From: Diadema setosum
Taxonomy: Eukaryota; Echinodermata; Echinoidea; Diadematoida; Diadematidae
NCBI GenBank assembly: GCA_033980235.1
Contig: CM067075.1
Location: 27,487,150-27,551,149, forward strand
Direction: 5' to 3'
DNA: 64,000 nucleotides
Part shown: in pieces, positions 1-13,412 of the stretch
Position numbering within the stretch: the first letter of the stretch is position 1
Layout of the letters: the number at the start of each line of letters is the position of its first letter
Program-made: the position numbers and the translations under genes
The notes under the pieces: generated by a model
The model's database searches: none
What the model saw: only the letters and a program-made list of their open reading frames with translations
What the model was told of the DNA's origin: nothing

Positions 1-581
1 GAAGCTAAAAAATTTATCTTGTGGAAGAGTGAACATTACGATGATAATTGCTTTCAGTTTCTATACTCTTCATTTGCAATGATTATAATGATGATGATAA
101 GGATGATAATATTGATAAGGCTAATAATAAATCATTGAATATTTTTTCAGACCAAAGGATCAGAATAAAAACAAACAGTCGTTAACAATACTGATGAATA
201 TACATGGTTTTGAATTTAAATGCGATTATCAAGTTCTCTGCATAGAAGATGTTGAAAAGCTTATTGACATATTCAAAATAATGTATGCATATCTTCATGA
301 TTAACATAGAAGGATTGCCAGAGGCCTGCACGATTTTGGAAATAACTGATGCAAGCACATTTGATTTCAAATATGTACAGGTAGATGGGAAAGATTGTTT
401 CAACATCCTCAAAGGAAAACATTCACAAATTTGAATGTACTAGTAAACCGACAAATTGCAGTCAGTGGTCCCTTTTAACATAATTTGCAGTGCGAGTGAA
501 ACGTAATCATTGAAACTCACACACAAGTTATAGTAGGCCTACATTGGCAAACCTGCACCTACTCACGCACATACATTCACA

Positions 582-585
582 GACA

Positions 586-635
<50 letters not shown>
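582..635. repeat. CA dinucleotide microsatellite
   Basis: An uninterrupted run of CA of about 50 bases. A matching TG array lies at about 3211-3243. Open frames of the cyclic Cys-Val type across it are artefacts of the repeat. Confidence 0.95.
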
Positions 636-636
<1 letters not shown>

Positions 637-2291
637 ACATACACACGCACGCCACATACACACCGAGCACTTACATCCAGAATAACACCTATAACGTACG
701 GAGATGCGTAATCAAATGATACCCTACATTTTAAGCAACTTAAACATCCCCATGCCTGTGGCGACACAGCAGTTGTGTGCGGTAGAAAGATCAGTATTGT
801 GATGGCAACATCTCACCTTGAATCGCATATTTCGCGATTATATCAGAAATCCATCGTGGGGGAATGTCAATTAGCTCCAAGAGGAATTTCACCCCCTATC
901 CTCCCCCACAAGCAGGTTAGATGGGGTTCAGCCGGTGAACACTCAAAATTGCTTCGGTCTATTAAGTTGATTGGTTGTGAACGACAGGCGACGGATTCGA
1001 ACGTTTAAAGCTCAGGTTTATAGCTACGTAACTAACAAAAAAGAGACAACAACAACAACAACACGGTACCTAAATAACTGAAGAAAAAAGACACAACAGC
1101 AACAACATATTGCAAAATGCGCCTCATAGACACTGCTTTTCATTTTCATTGCTATAATGACAACAGTTAGGTTTTGAAAGACAAAATAAGGTTCCACTAG
1201 GGAGGTTCAACCCCGGTTCAGTCCTTAACTTTTGCACCCTGACCATCATTATTTTCTTCCCTTCTAGTTGACCACCAATATACTCATTCACTCAATCAAT
1301 CAATTATTCGATTAAATCCACTTATGTCAATGGAGTCGAGTTTCCCCTTAATAGACAAAACAAAATCAATGAGGGGAAAATGAAAAAGAAACTAATCCGG
1401 AAACACAAAGGGTAAGTCGGGCAAGAAAGTCCCCCCCCCCCCCCCCTCCCCCGAAATATTTGCGATCAACTTTTACAGACGAGAGACTGCGCCAAAAACT
1501 GTTTATCTTGCCAGCAAAGTAGTTTTGACAAACTTCAGTCGTGGAAGACACGTGCACGGGGATTATCGAAGAAAGGCACCAACTGTATGGCTGTTGATGT
1601 TTTCCGTAATACAACGCTAAAGTATATATTTTGCTATCAGTAATATATGTTGAAAGTATTTTTGTTTATTTTAGTTGTTTGCATGTGTCTTCCTGTTATC
1701 TCCCAGGTAACTGGTAATCACATTATCCTTGGTGTTAGTGGTAGAAGAATGATGATACTCCTAAGAGGAGGAACAGGAAATAAAGATAAACAGAACAAAC
1801 AAATCAACCAACTTAAAAAAGAACTGATCAAGGACCGACCTAGTGTTGAACCCCCGGTGAGAGTTGTGCAGCGCTTTAAATGAGTGACAGTGAAAGCGTT
1901 TGGAAGCGTCGATCAATTTGTGTTTTTACGACATTTGCAGGAGCGATATAACTCTGGCTAAAGCACTCGGTTGAAAACTCCAAAGCGAAGACCATTCTAG
2001 AACTTCTGAAAAAGTCTGGTGAGCATTACTTTGTTCGTCAAACGGTGCGCGTATAGATCTTTCTTTTCTTACAATTCCGTTACTTTCTTGTAGGTTGTCG
2101 GTTTACATTTTTTTAGTATGCTTTAATTTTGATTTGTTTTGTTTGTTTTAGCTTTTTTTTTTTTGGGGGGGGGGGGGGGCTGGGGTGAATACCCCCGTGA
2201 AAACCAGTTGTCCAATAATTGAAAATCGATCGCCAACCTGATGGCATGAAATCACACTCACACACACAAAAAACAGAAACAACGATCATCG

Positions 2292-2826
2292 TACACTGTA
2301 AAAACATCGGTGTTAGATTTAACACCACGGGTGTTAAATCTTACACCAATCAAACTTCAATAAAGGACCACACCCACAGGTGTTAAAAATGCACTGTGGT
2401 GGTGTTGAAAAGTGTTCACCTGACACTTCGTGGTGTTAATTTGACACTGTACCTGGTGTTATTTTGACACTGTACTGGTCTTAATTCAAAAATGACACCA
2501 CATGGTGTTGATTTGATATTTGCTGGTGTTGATATCAATGGTTTAACACCCGTCCAGCTTCAATAAGGGACCACACCAGCTGGTGTTACTTTGGTGTAAA
2601 TTTATTTTCAAATTTTTTCAAAAATCTAGTATTCTAATGTAAAATTCTTGATCGTCTTGTTTAAATTAAAAATCAACAAGAAGTGCAGTTACTAAGAAAC
2701 TCTTCAAAAAACAGTTAAAAATTTGGAAATGACACCCGTAGGTGTTAATTTAACACCATAAATAAGCACCGAAAATTTAACACCAGCTCGGTGTTCACTA
2801 TTTAACACCGGACTTTTTGCAGTGTA
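2292..2826. mobile_element. MITE with TACACTG-AAAAA ends, copy 1
   Basis: The element begins TACACTGTAAAAA and ends with the complement of TACACTGCAAAAA, bounded by TA. The interior is an array of degenerate GGTGTTA and ACACC motifs in both orientations, so it can fold on itself many ways. A second copy lies at 52707-53225. No transposase is encoded, so it is a non-autonomous DNA element. The superfamily is not determined; the TA boundary would suit a Tc1/mariner-type duplication. Confidence 0.75.
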
Positions 2827-3216
2827 TGTGAATGTTTCTTGTGTCAAGGCGACAGAATAATTATAAGCTGATGCATAATCCAGTCTCCGTTTTCCATCCA
2901 AGCAAAGTGACGATGATAAAAGCTTGTATCTCCTTTTGTGTTTCCCTGTGAAGCCGGACGCCTCCTGTCAGGACGTCGAGAAGGTTAGACGTTGTTGCTT
3001 ATAGTTCCAGAAGCTATGGATAATAATTATGAATAAGGAATACCCATCGAGTAGGCCTTTGATTATGACTTATACATCTACGTAAATGCATGCTTCTCTT
3101 TTTCTAAACGAACTCCGTTGTTGCTGATCAATCACTGCATGATGGGAAGCTGCAAATTTTATATAGGTTAATAAACAAACATGTCACGCGTGAGTGTGTG
3201 TCTGTGTGTGTGATCA

Positions 3217-3248
<32 letters not shown>

Positions 3249-4385
3249 ATGAGTGTCTTTGCTTTCGATACATTTCTTAAAAGACAAAGAAAAAATATGA
3301 AAGTCAGTGATAAGATTAATGAGAAACTATTTGACTCTTTCAGTCGTTTGTTTGTTTGTTTGTTTGTTCGTTCGTTTTTGTTTACAGTTGGAAGCAGTTG
3401 CGGAGCAGGAAGACAAATCTCTTCACACAATAGGAGATGGCGCACATACAAAAAGTGCATACCATACAGCCGCATCGAAACGAAATCTAATCGCAATCGG
3501 GAGACGGCGTCCAGTTATCGTGAACAAGATTTGTCCATCACTGTGGAAAGTTAATACACACCCTTTATGATCGCACGTCGAGGCGTCGCCTTTTTCACCT
3601 GTTGCTCGTTTGTAACGCTCAGTCATTAAAGGCGCCAATAAAAGCTGTATACGGGAGCGATAACTCTTTTGCCCAGCATGATTGTCCCATAACATAATGT
3701 TACACCCGAAACTACCAGACTACGAAGGGGATAAAAAGCATAGCAGCTGCATTGTGAATTTCAAGATTAACGGTTGTTCACTGATTGGAAACATGCCTCA
3801 TGCTCTCCTATAACACTTCGCTCTCTCGCTCCCTCCCTCTCTCTCTCACACACTCTGTGACAAAGTGATCGATGTAGGGAGCGATCATCAGAGAAAATTC
3901 ATAATACACGGGGTTTTTATGTGATTTGCAATTGCAGCGTGAAATTTGAAAAAAAAATACAACACCAAATTACACCACGCACAACACCTTTATCTGAAAT
4001 AAACTAAATTCGGTATAGTCAGAAAAAGGCCACAGTATCTTTTGTCATTTTCACAGTGTTTTCTTTGACACTAAATTGTACTTATTTTGTGTTATTATTT
4101 GTAGTTAAATGTTTAATGTTGTTGGAAATGAAATAAAATGAAAAATAATGAAATGATATAAAATGAAATGAAAACATAGTATAAGTAGTCATGCATCTTT
4201 ATCTAAACGCCAAATATCTGCTTCTTTCGGCACACACCATGCTCACACTAACTTAGTACCGTATTTTTTTTTTTACTAATCATGTTAATGTAAACTGTGG
4301 GTATAATTCACAGTGCCATGAATTTCACTATATTTCTGCAATGTTTGATGGCTTGTGGTATCTTAATCCATCTTTTGAGTCCATG

Positions 4386-4683
4386 GGGGGTATTTCACGA
4401 AGAATTTAAGTCGAACTTAAAAGTTAAGATTGACTTAAAATCATAGTAGGCTGTTGGTTTCTTCATTCAGCTTTCAGAATCCACTTCAATTATTTTTTAT
4501 CCAAATTTACAGAAAATATCCTTTGTCCATTTTAGATACTCTATTTGTCAAATGTATGTATGAAAAAGTCCTAATGTTTTTCTTGTTATGGCAATTAAAA
4601 TATAGAAGTTACTTACGGCTATACCATAACTTTAAGTTGATCCTGAAACTTAAGATGGACTTAAATTCTTCGTGAAACACCCC
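4386..4683. mobile_element. Short inverted-repeat element
   Basis: The left end reads GGGGTATTTCACGAAGAATT and continues with TTAAGTC-rich sequence. The right end is its inverse, closing with CTTCGTGAAACACCCC. The size of about 300 bp, the inverted ends and the lack of a coding frame fit a MITE. Only one copy is seen in the window. Confidence 0.65.
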
Positions 4684-5566
4684 AGCTTTATTTACCCTAT
4701 ATTGCAATGATGTTTCAATGTCCAGACTATTCTCACAGGCGAGTCAGTGTAAAAAAAAAGCACGTTCATCGTTACTAGCTTTTGCTAGCTTCATTGCTTT
4801 TGTCCACTCTAGCTGGTGGAGTGTAGTATAATTATTCTCAACTAGAGAAGCTGCAAAGAAGTTGCTCGGGTGACGAAGAATCTTGCAAGCGCATTACAGG
4901 TGGCTATTTCGTTATTTTTATTTGTTTCTCTTACTCTTTTGGCTTTCTTTTACTTTACGTCCCTTTCCTTCCTTTCATAGTTTTCGTTACTAGGTTTTTT
5001 TTTGTTTTTTTTTTTTTTTATAAAACCAACATTTCCATCTATATAGGGACCTATACATTACAAGCTCTGCTTTTTAGTAGGTCCCCCACATTTCATGTTT
5101 GCAAAATTGTCTTCTCTTGTATTCTTTGTAATTACGACGCTATGTCCTGTCTTGATGTTCAATCGATTGTATCTTGTTATGTGTGTTTCAGATGTGGAAC
5201 ATTAAAATCAAATGAAATCAAATGAAATCAAGTCCGTCATATCGATTCGGTTAAGTTGCTTTTCCTCTCATGAGCGTATATTGCATTAGTTAAGAATAGG
5301 CCTATTTTTATAGGCACCTGTCTTGCATACATTCAACAAAATGAACTCTCCTCTCTTTTCATAGTCTTTTTTTTTCGGGGGGGGGGGGCAAGTTTCTTCA
5401 ATACACTCCCACTTGATATCTACTATTAATTTGCTACAGCTATTGCCACTGAATGAAATCAAGATATTTAGATCGAATATTGTTATCATAATTTATCTCG
5501 GTGTATCCATACAAGTACTTCGTATAGGCATATAAAAATCCGAGAAAGGGCAGTACATGTAATAGC

Positions 5567-5568
<2 letters not shown>

Positions 5569-5619
<51 letters not shown>

Positions 5620-5669
5620 CAGTAGTAGTAGTATAGTAGTAATAGTAATAGCAGTAGTAGCAGTAGTAT

Positions 5670-5740
<71 letters not shown>

Positions 5741-5772
5741 TAGTAGTAATAGTAGTAGCAGTAGTAGCAGTT

Positions 5773-5824
<52 letters not shown>

Positions 5825-5862
5825 GAGTAGTAGTAGTAGTAGCAGCAGCAGTAGTAGTATAT
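5569..5862. repeat. AGT trinucleotide microsatellite
   Basis: About 290 bases of nearly pure AGT repeats with scattered AGC and AGTAT interruptions. The minus strand reads as poly-Tyr, poly-Leu or poly-Thr depending on frame, which creates a spurious 218-aa open frame. The same motif recurs inverted at 12936-13075 and again at 15263-15330. Confidence 0.95.
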
Positions 5863-7942
5863 AGTATGCCAGTATGAAAAAGAGAAAAACAAACTCTGAT
5901 CGCAGTGATACCATTTCCTAAACTTTAAATTGAGACATGGTTGAAATAAAACCGATCCGTATTTCCGTGAGCGCTGATAGTCACCACTCTGGCACTTTAA
6001 CCAATTTAGGAAGTGCAGTTGTTTGTATGTACGTGTGTATCTTATTTTAGAGGATGGGGTATTCCTTATTTTATTGAAAAACAGCAACAACAACAAGTCT
6101 GAAAGTTAACGAAAAGAAATCCCAACAAGATAAATTGCAAATCCTTCGGTATTTCTTTTCAATTACAGTGACTTTTCCCGGAAAGCTTTTGTCATATCTG
6201 TCGCAGTAATCACATTTCATCCCTTGTTGTCCAGGATGCGAGTAAGAAGAGATGCATGTCTGCTCCCTCGACGTACCTCTGACCGCGTTTACGTCTGACT
6301 GTCAAAAGAGGGCGCGTGACTTCAACAAAAACTCGATCCCATTTCAGTACGTTGACATTTCGGCAGACTGCATTGTTACTTGGCTCAAGTCGGCTGCCAA
6401 CAGCAATAATGTCCTTTTCTTCAAATAGATGATTCATGTCCGCAGTCTCCGGTAATTATTTTGTGCTCTTAAATGTACATTGTAATCTCCGTTTGCGGCT
6501 GGGACGAGGAGTGAGTATAAAGTATGCGTTTATCCTCGTTTTTGTGTGTGAGTAAATTATAAGGCGGTCTCCGCGCGAACATGATCCTGTTAATGTTTAT
6601 TGGATTAAAGTGTTGAGCACAATGTTGAGCACAACGGTGCAGGCGTATACCTGGTATCGCGGGCTGTATTGGGGCATTGACAATGTTTGCACAGTCAGTC
6701 CTGAGATGGAGACGTCTGGATCTCTCACCACCCCCCCCCCCCACCCCCCCCCCCCTTACCCCTCTCGATGTTTAACATTCTCAGGGCAAAATGTTCCAGC
6801 GCGACGGTAGTATACTTTAAGGCTGTAGAACTCGTGACTATACAGTATGAAGATGCCGTAAATTGTGGCAAGCTGTACAACTTTCATGCGTCTGGTAAAG
6901 TGTGAAGAAGGAATAGACAAGAAGGATGGAAGAAAATGAAATTAAGCAACAGCAAGAACCAACAAAAACTTCTTCCACTAAGTGCTCCGAAGGCGTGGGA
7001 CTTCCCTGATGATCGACGAGCTGCCATTTATACTGGCATGTATTTGCTCATGTTCACCAACCTCTCAGAAACCGAAATGTTCGAATGTTTTTGCGGCTCA
7101 GTTACCGGTTGCAGTGTTTACACGGCCATTTTTCAAAGCTTGGCACGTCCTTCCACTTTGTTGACAAAACGCAGAACCATCGATACAAGACAAACTCTTT
7201 ACAAGAAGACAGACAACCTGTTCAGTTTATGGTGAACGCCAAGTCGTGCATGAAAGCATGATTCACATTTCTCAATAGTGAAATCAGTCATAAATTGCTC
7301 CGCGATATGTCGTTGTCAGTCGAACGACAGAAATTAACCCATTACTGCAGGGTGTGCCACGTGCTAGACCGTTTTCAGATTACCTCTGATTCGACGACAT
7401 GATAGCCAGTCACGACTCTTTACCTATACCAGGTTGTGCGAAGACTGGACAACATCGTGAACATGCCGCGCAGTTTCGCATTCGTAGAGTCTTCGTCTGG
7501 TCTCACTGCTGGCGACACAGTATACGTGCCTGACTTTGATAGCATGACAAGAAATGTCGGTCGAAATGCATTGGTTTCATGCCTAAACTGATCGCAGGTG
7601 ATCGCAGTTGATCGCAGAAGGTTTCTACGGAAGCGTGAAGGGAGTTTTGCCGTGATATAACGTGTCACACACGTACATAGAACGAGAAGTCGAGGGGGCG
7701 ACCGAGTTTCCAAACACAACAAAAATTCCCCTTGGGAAAGACAAGGATGTGGATTGGCGCTTTGCCGAGTTTTAGTCAGGCGTTTTCTTCTCTTGTCTAC
7801 TTCGACACGTGCGCGTTTCAAGGGAAGCGAATCATAAACTGATCACTTTTGCTATGTGCTATGCATAGCTTACATCTCTTCCTATATTGTTGGTCATGAT
7901 GAATGTATTATAACTATAACAGAGTCAATATTTCTTAGTGTA

Positions 7943-8336
7943 TTAAAGGGACTGTACAGTAGTGGTTGAGGTGGGGGTTCACATTTTGATCATTCCTATA
8001 AAGTGAGATAATGAGAAACCTCTTATGAAATATGAAAGAGCATGTGATTTTAAAAAGGATTCAACGTTTATTTGATGAAAATTGGTTTTCAAATGACTGA
8101 GATATCCCCAAAAGTGATAATAATAAAAGGCGACATGCCCCAACTTTATTAGGATCTCTGTGTTTCACCTTGTTATTGGATATCTCAGACATTTCAAAAC
8201 CGATTTTCATCAAATAAACTTTTGATACCCCTTAGAATTGCATGCTCTTTGACATCTCATAGAGTGGTTTCTGAATATCTCGCAAAACGTTAAAAGCTAA
8301 ATCCTCACCCCGACCAGAACTGTACACACCCTTTAA
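7943..8336. mobile_element. TTAA-flanked foldback MITE, family B copy 1
   Basis: The ends are TTAAAGGGACTGTACAG on the left and the inverse of TTAAAGGGTGTGTACAG on the right. The two halves are complementary over much of the 394 bp, with the centre near 8140. Two further copies lie at 21945-22356 and 48403-48788. No protein is encoded. Confidence 0.85.
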
Positions 8337-9369
8337 GGGCGTCAGACTCTCTTTTTTGCTTAAACAGAATGTGAAAAATAACTTCGAGCAAATGATTCAA
8401 ATTAACACTGCCAGATGAGCACACCTTTACTTTTGAATCGTCATAAAAAAAAAAAAAAATAGGGAGCAATCTCTTCTTTTCTTTTCTTTTTTTTTTTGTA
8501 CACACAGCTACTTCTTATATAGGAAACCCTGTACCGCAAATCCGTACACGTGATCATTGGTGATCGTTTAAAGAGGCGACACGGCTCCAAACCTTGCAAC
8601 AGAGTCTTCAGGCTCTTATAAATGATACTTATCTTGTTCCAAGTATATGGTGAACGGTGATGGATATCTGACGTCACAGCGACATGAATGACAGATAGCT
8701 GAAACGCTCAACGTAGACAAAACAATAATATGTGATGCTCCCTCTCTTGTCAAAAGTGTTTATCATAGAATAAATAATTGATAGTGAATGTCACAGCTAA
8801 CGAAGAATTAAATAAAGCGTCCAAATTCGTAAGTGTATTCTTTAGCTTCTTTAATAGACATAGGCCTGATGGACTGTACATTATGTATACGTGTTGCGGA
8901 ATTTTGATGCTTCGCGTCCGAAAGCCAACAGAAGGGTTGTGAGAAATAGGGACTGCGTTGCCAAAAGACAGTACAGGCAGTAAATACCTATCCGGAATTT
9001 GATAAACATGTACAAGGAGAGAAGACACCTCAAGCAAATAACGATATCATGCTATTCTGACAAAGAACAGCCCTACATCTCAGCCCCATATCTTGCGTTT
9101 GCAGAGAGGAAGAGATAAGAATACTGACGCACGGAGAGAAAGAAAAACGAAATATTATTGTGAAAGGGGAAGGAGAGATAAAGGGAAGAAAAGAAAGAGA
9201 AGCGACGGGAAAACATTAAAAAGGATGAAAATGACGAACGAGCTGCAGTGGTAGTCTTCTCATCAACTATTATTTGTTGTCAACAGAAGAGGCTGCTTCC
9301 TAACCACGCGAGTTTCATGCGATAATCATGTGAAGATATGGATGTACCGGTGCTTGCTATAGCGTTGAC

Positions 9370-10095
9370 GAAAACGAAAAAGATGGAGAAGAAATAAAAG
9401 AATAAAAGGAGAAGAGGAGGAAAGGAAACAATAGAGGGAAAGGAGACTGAAGAAGCAGAAGAAGGAGAAGATGATGAAGATGAAGAAGAAGAGGTATAGA
9501 AGGAGGAGAAGAAGATGATAAAGATGAAGAAGAGGTATAGCAGGAAGAGGAGGAGAATGATTATGATGAAGAGAAAGAAGAAGAAATAGAAGAAGGAGGA
9601 ACAGGAGAAGATGATGAAGATAAAGAAAAAGTGGTATAGCGGGAGAAGGAGATGAAGAAGAATAGGAAATAGAAGGAGGAGAAGAAGAAGATGAAGATAA
9701 AGAAGAAGATGAAATAGAAGAATAAAGAATAAGAGAAGATGATGAAGATGAAAAAGAAGAGATATAGAGGGAGGAAGAGAAGGAGAAGAAGGAGAAGGAG
9801 ATGGAGAAGATGACGAAGATGAAGAAAAAGAGGTATAGAAAGAGAAGTAGGAGATGATGAAGATTAAGAAGAAGAGGTACAGAAAGAGGAGGAAGAGAAG
9901 ATGAAGAAGAGGAAATAGAAGGAGGAGGAATAGGAGAAGATGATGAAGCTGAAGAAGAAGAGGTATAGAAGGAGGAGCAATAGGGGAAGTTGATGAAGCT
10001 GAAGAAGAAGAGGTATAGAAGGAGGAGGAGAAGATGATGAAGATGAAGAGGAAGGAGGAATATGAAAGGATGATAAAGAAGAGATATAAAAGGAA
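9370..10095. repeat. Long homopurine GAA/GGA-rich tract
   Basis: About 720 bases are almost entirely A and G on the plus strand, made of irregular GAA, GAAGGA and GATGA units. The minus strand shows a 260-aa Ser/Leu/Phe-rich open frame that is purely compositional. Such tracts can adopt triplex (H-DNA) structures, which is general knowledge and not shown here. Confidence 0.9.
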
Positions 10096-10189
10096 AAGGA
10101 GAATCCAAAAGTGGGTAATGAAAACGCGATAGAAGAAAGATGGGTTAGGTATCTATTATTCAAATTAATTCAATTTTGCGTCGAGTTGC

Positions 10190-10266
10190 CTTTATTGCAT
10201 TTGATTGACAGATTGCCCTATATCGACGTCGATGTAGGACAATCTGTCAATCAGTTGCAATAAAGA
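10190..10266. repeat. 76-bp imperfect hairpin
   Basis: The arms begin CTTTATTGCA and end TGCAATAAAG. The inner arms TGATTGACAGATTG and CAATCTGTCAATCA are exact complements, and the loop is centred on TCGACGTCGA. It could be a tiny foldback element or a stem-loop RNA; nothing shows transcription. Confidence 0.6.
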
Positions 10267-12404
10267 TGAGATGGGTGAATTGGTTACACCTGATATATGC
10301 TAATTCTGGTAGTCACAATAAACCGGAAAATGAAAGGAGAGAAAGCTAGACTTTTGACACACAATAGGAAGGAAATAGTAATCGTCTGTGATGTTCAAAA
10401 TAGATAATTAAAAAGCAGGATTGTCTGATCTTCTCATGAAATATGAAAAGATATAATCATGAAGATTAAGAAATATTAACCAAAAAAAAAAACTTCCTTT
10501 CTCTAGGCAGAAGGAAATTCGTGGTCGCCCTGCTTCTGTTGAGTTATTTCGATGTATTTCCAGAAACACTTGTTAATGTTTTATCTTGGTTCTTTTTTAT
10601 TTTTTTTTTTTGCGTCAGTTTTGTATGAATTGGGAGAGGAATCCTTTGTGCTGAAATTCATACCTCTCTGTAATTAAAGCTTGCACCTAGGATAAGTAGA
10701 GCGGCTCTGATTAGACGTGGGAATTATTTGATTTATTGAGAAGTCATCTGGGATTTTCTCTAATGAATATCTTAATCCAAAAGCAGCTGAAAAAGTTCAA
10801 GCTATTTACAACGGCGCGTGAGAGAGAAAGAGAGAAGGAGGTAGGGAGAGGGAGGGAGATTGAAATAGAGGCTCTTTGTGAAATAAAATCTTGAGGCTGA
10901 CACGAAAAGTTTCACACGCTGCCTTGACGTAGACAAGACCTGAATCGTTGCTGAACGTACATGGGCGATATATTTTCCGCTCCCCACCCCCTCTCCATCT
11001 TTGTACACGTTACAGAAATGCAACAATGACAAATAACACTAGTAGCCTGCAGATTGTCCAAGAAGTATCAAAGCAATGGTCAAAAATTCCAACATCGCGC
11101 ACGGAAAAAAACCCCAACACATTTATTGGGTACAGGAGCTTATAATAGGATCACCAGTAGGTGGAAAGCATTCACACCAAACCACTTCAATGCGACGAAT
11201 TAAGAAGAACATCAATACTTCATTAACACATCATCAACTCGCAGTATGTCCACAGCAAAATTCAAGTAAGCCGTTCTAATAAATAAAGTACTAAGTCATT
11301 TTGATCTTGACAAACCCGTCAATATTCTAGTTTGTTAGTATACCTATACATAAAGAAAAACATTCCAATCAATAATAGTGCATGGTAGGGCACAAACTTT
11401 ATGGCCTACATTCTTTGGATGCAATATTAATGTTTCCATACATTTTGAATCATGGGCCTATGAATGTATAAAACATATTTTCAAGGAATTCAAAATTATT
11501 TCAGCTGAATTATAAGACAAAATTCATTGAGAAAGCAACTACTAAACGTCTGTTGTGATATATCACACCGTTTTACAGAGGCGGTATCAGAGTTAAATCC
11601 CCAGAAGCGAGTAAATCAGAGTCATTTCATTTGTGAACGTCGATCACTATCTGTTATCTGGCTTCCAAGACCATGAAATATTAAGAATAATAGAGATATT
11701 GATATTAGGTGCATAAAATTCTGGCCTTCGTTCACGACAATCCTCTGGCAAAAAAAAAAGAAGGAAATAACGAAATCTCCTAATATTTTCAGGAAAAAAT
11801 ATCATTTCAATACCTGGCTTCCCTATGAATGTGACATTTCATTGATCGATAATCAAAGTTGATCACATCGGGCTGAAAAGAAAAAAAAAAATCACATGCT
11901 GAGAGTGCCTCGAGTGTGCGAATGCCAATGATGCTTGCTTGCCTAACAGCACAGCGCCCCCGACGCTCGTATTTGTCAATAATAGTTGCTGTATACAAGT
12001 ATTTCACAGCAACGGAAGCTGATGTAGGCCTATAGGTAAGTAGGCAGCTACTGGCATCTAGTGAATTCAGAGAGGGGAAAAAATCTCACGCCTGTGACAA
12101 TAAAAAAACAGTCCTAAAAAGGGGAGAGAAGTGTAATTAACTGTTGGTTAGATTGTCCGAATGAACAATGGACGCATTTAAGCACGTGAATACTCACATG
12201 AACAGAAAATCCTGTCTTCTACTTGAACATGAACATAGAAAGACTACAATATGGGGGTTGTCAACATGTAGGACTATTATAATATACTGTTCAGTGGAGA
12301 AGGAACTGGTTTACAAACAGTAGGGCCTTGGTTTGCACCCAGCGAGTAAATAACCCTAGACATAACGATTGTTGTGTCCACAATATTCCCCTTGACCAAA
12401 ATAC

Positions 12405-12475
12405 ATGTTCCTGACAAAACTGGGGCAATAACAATGGTTGGGCCTTTGGTAGGGTAGTTACTAGTATAACATTGA
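12405..12475 (+). mobile_element. Degenerate SINE 3' fragment
   Basis: The stretch from TGGGGCAATAACAATGG through GGGCCTTTGGTAGGGTAG to AACATTGAA follows, base for base with substitutions, the 3' body of the tRNA-derived SINE at 23374-23599. The tRNA-like head is not recognisable here. It is followed by a poly-A run at about 12475. Confidence 0.5.
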
Positions 12476-12935
12476 AAAAAAAAAAAAAAACAACTACCCG
12501 TGGCAATGAATTATTCATTATTGCCTATCATGTTTATTACTATTATCAAAACGTGCGTACCATGTTGAAAACGTTATTATCATTTCTTTCCATCAGGTTT
12601 CTGGGTACACATTGATTGAGTAGTGGTAACAATGAAAAGGTTGGTACTGTTAATGAGTTTATCATCATTATTATGTATCATTAATCTTAATATTAGAGCG
12701 TGCTTACCAAATCGCAAAATTGTAATAATAATGTGGATTATGTGTATTCAATATCAAGTCCATATCACGACTTGTCGTTTTAATCATGCCACGTGTCATA
12801 CTTCTTTTAAGTATCTATTCTGCTTAACCAGTACCACAGAGCAATAACATTGATTGCTTACCTGTTTATTGCGCGCAACCTTTTCCCTTTTCTCTTCTTC
12901 TCCCTCCACCTCCTCCTCCCCCTCCTCCTCCTTCT

Positions 12936-12937
12936 AT

Positions 12938-13005
<68 letters not shown>

Positions 13006-13044
13006 CTACTACTACTACTACTACTACTACTCTACTACTACTAT

Positions 13045-13078
<34 letters not shown>

Positions 13079-13170
13079 TCTTCTTCGTCTTTTCTTCTCT
13101 TCCTCCTCCTCCTCCTCCTCCTCCTCCTACTATTACTATATTGCTTCTTCTTCTTCTTCTTCTTCTCTTC
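12936..13170. repeat. ACT/TAC and TTC/TCC microsatellite block
   Basis: About 140 bases of TAC repeats are followed by TTC, TCC and TTC arrays up to about 13170. The TAC part is the reverse complement of the AGT array at 5569-5862. Poly-Leu and poly-Tyr frames across it are not genes. Confidence 0.95.
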
Positions 13171-13379
13171 CTCCTTATCCTCTTCTCCTTCTTTCTGACA
13201 GCAAATATTGTCAGGATTTTCTACTAGTAGAGTGTTATTTTGACATGAATGATACGTACACATCCTGATAATTTGTAAGACCAGTCAGCTGGGCTGGGAA
13301 GGGTTTGGATCTACTTCTCCAGAGATTCTGCTACGTGATACAGTGCATGATCCATAGTCACAACCAGAGGTAATGAAAG

Positions 13380-13389
<10 letters not shown>

Positions 13390-13410
<21 letters not shown>

Positions 13411-13412
13411 AA
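13390..13412. repeat. GA dinucleotide microsatellite
   Basis: A short, pure GA run inside a purine-rich stretch extending to about 13485. Confidence 0.85.

Noticed and set aside
1941..2019. An exon between TTTGCAG and GTGAGC
   Set aside because: All three frames contain a stop codon; at best it is a decayed exon.
5440..6096. A 218-aa minus-strand frame rich in Tyr, Thr and Leu
   Set aside because: It is a translation of the AGT microsatellite and has no other content.
9326..10108. A 260-aa Ser/Leu/Phe-rich minus-strand frame
   Set aside because: It is produced by the homopurine tract; there are no stops because the strand has almost no A/G-starting stop codons in that composition.
12850..13227. 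Poly-Leu and poly-Tyr frames
   Set aside because: Microsatellite translation.
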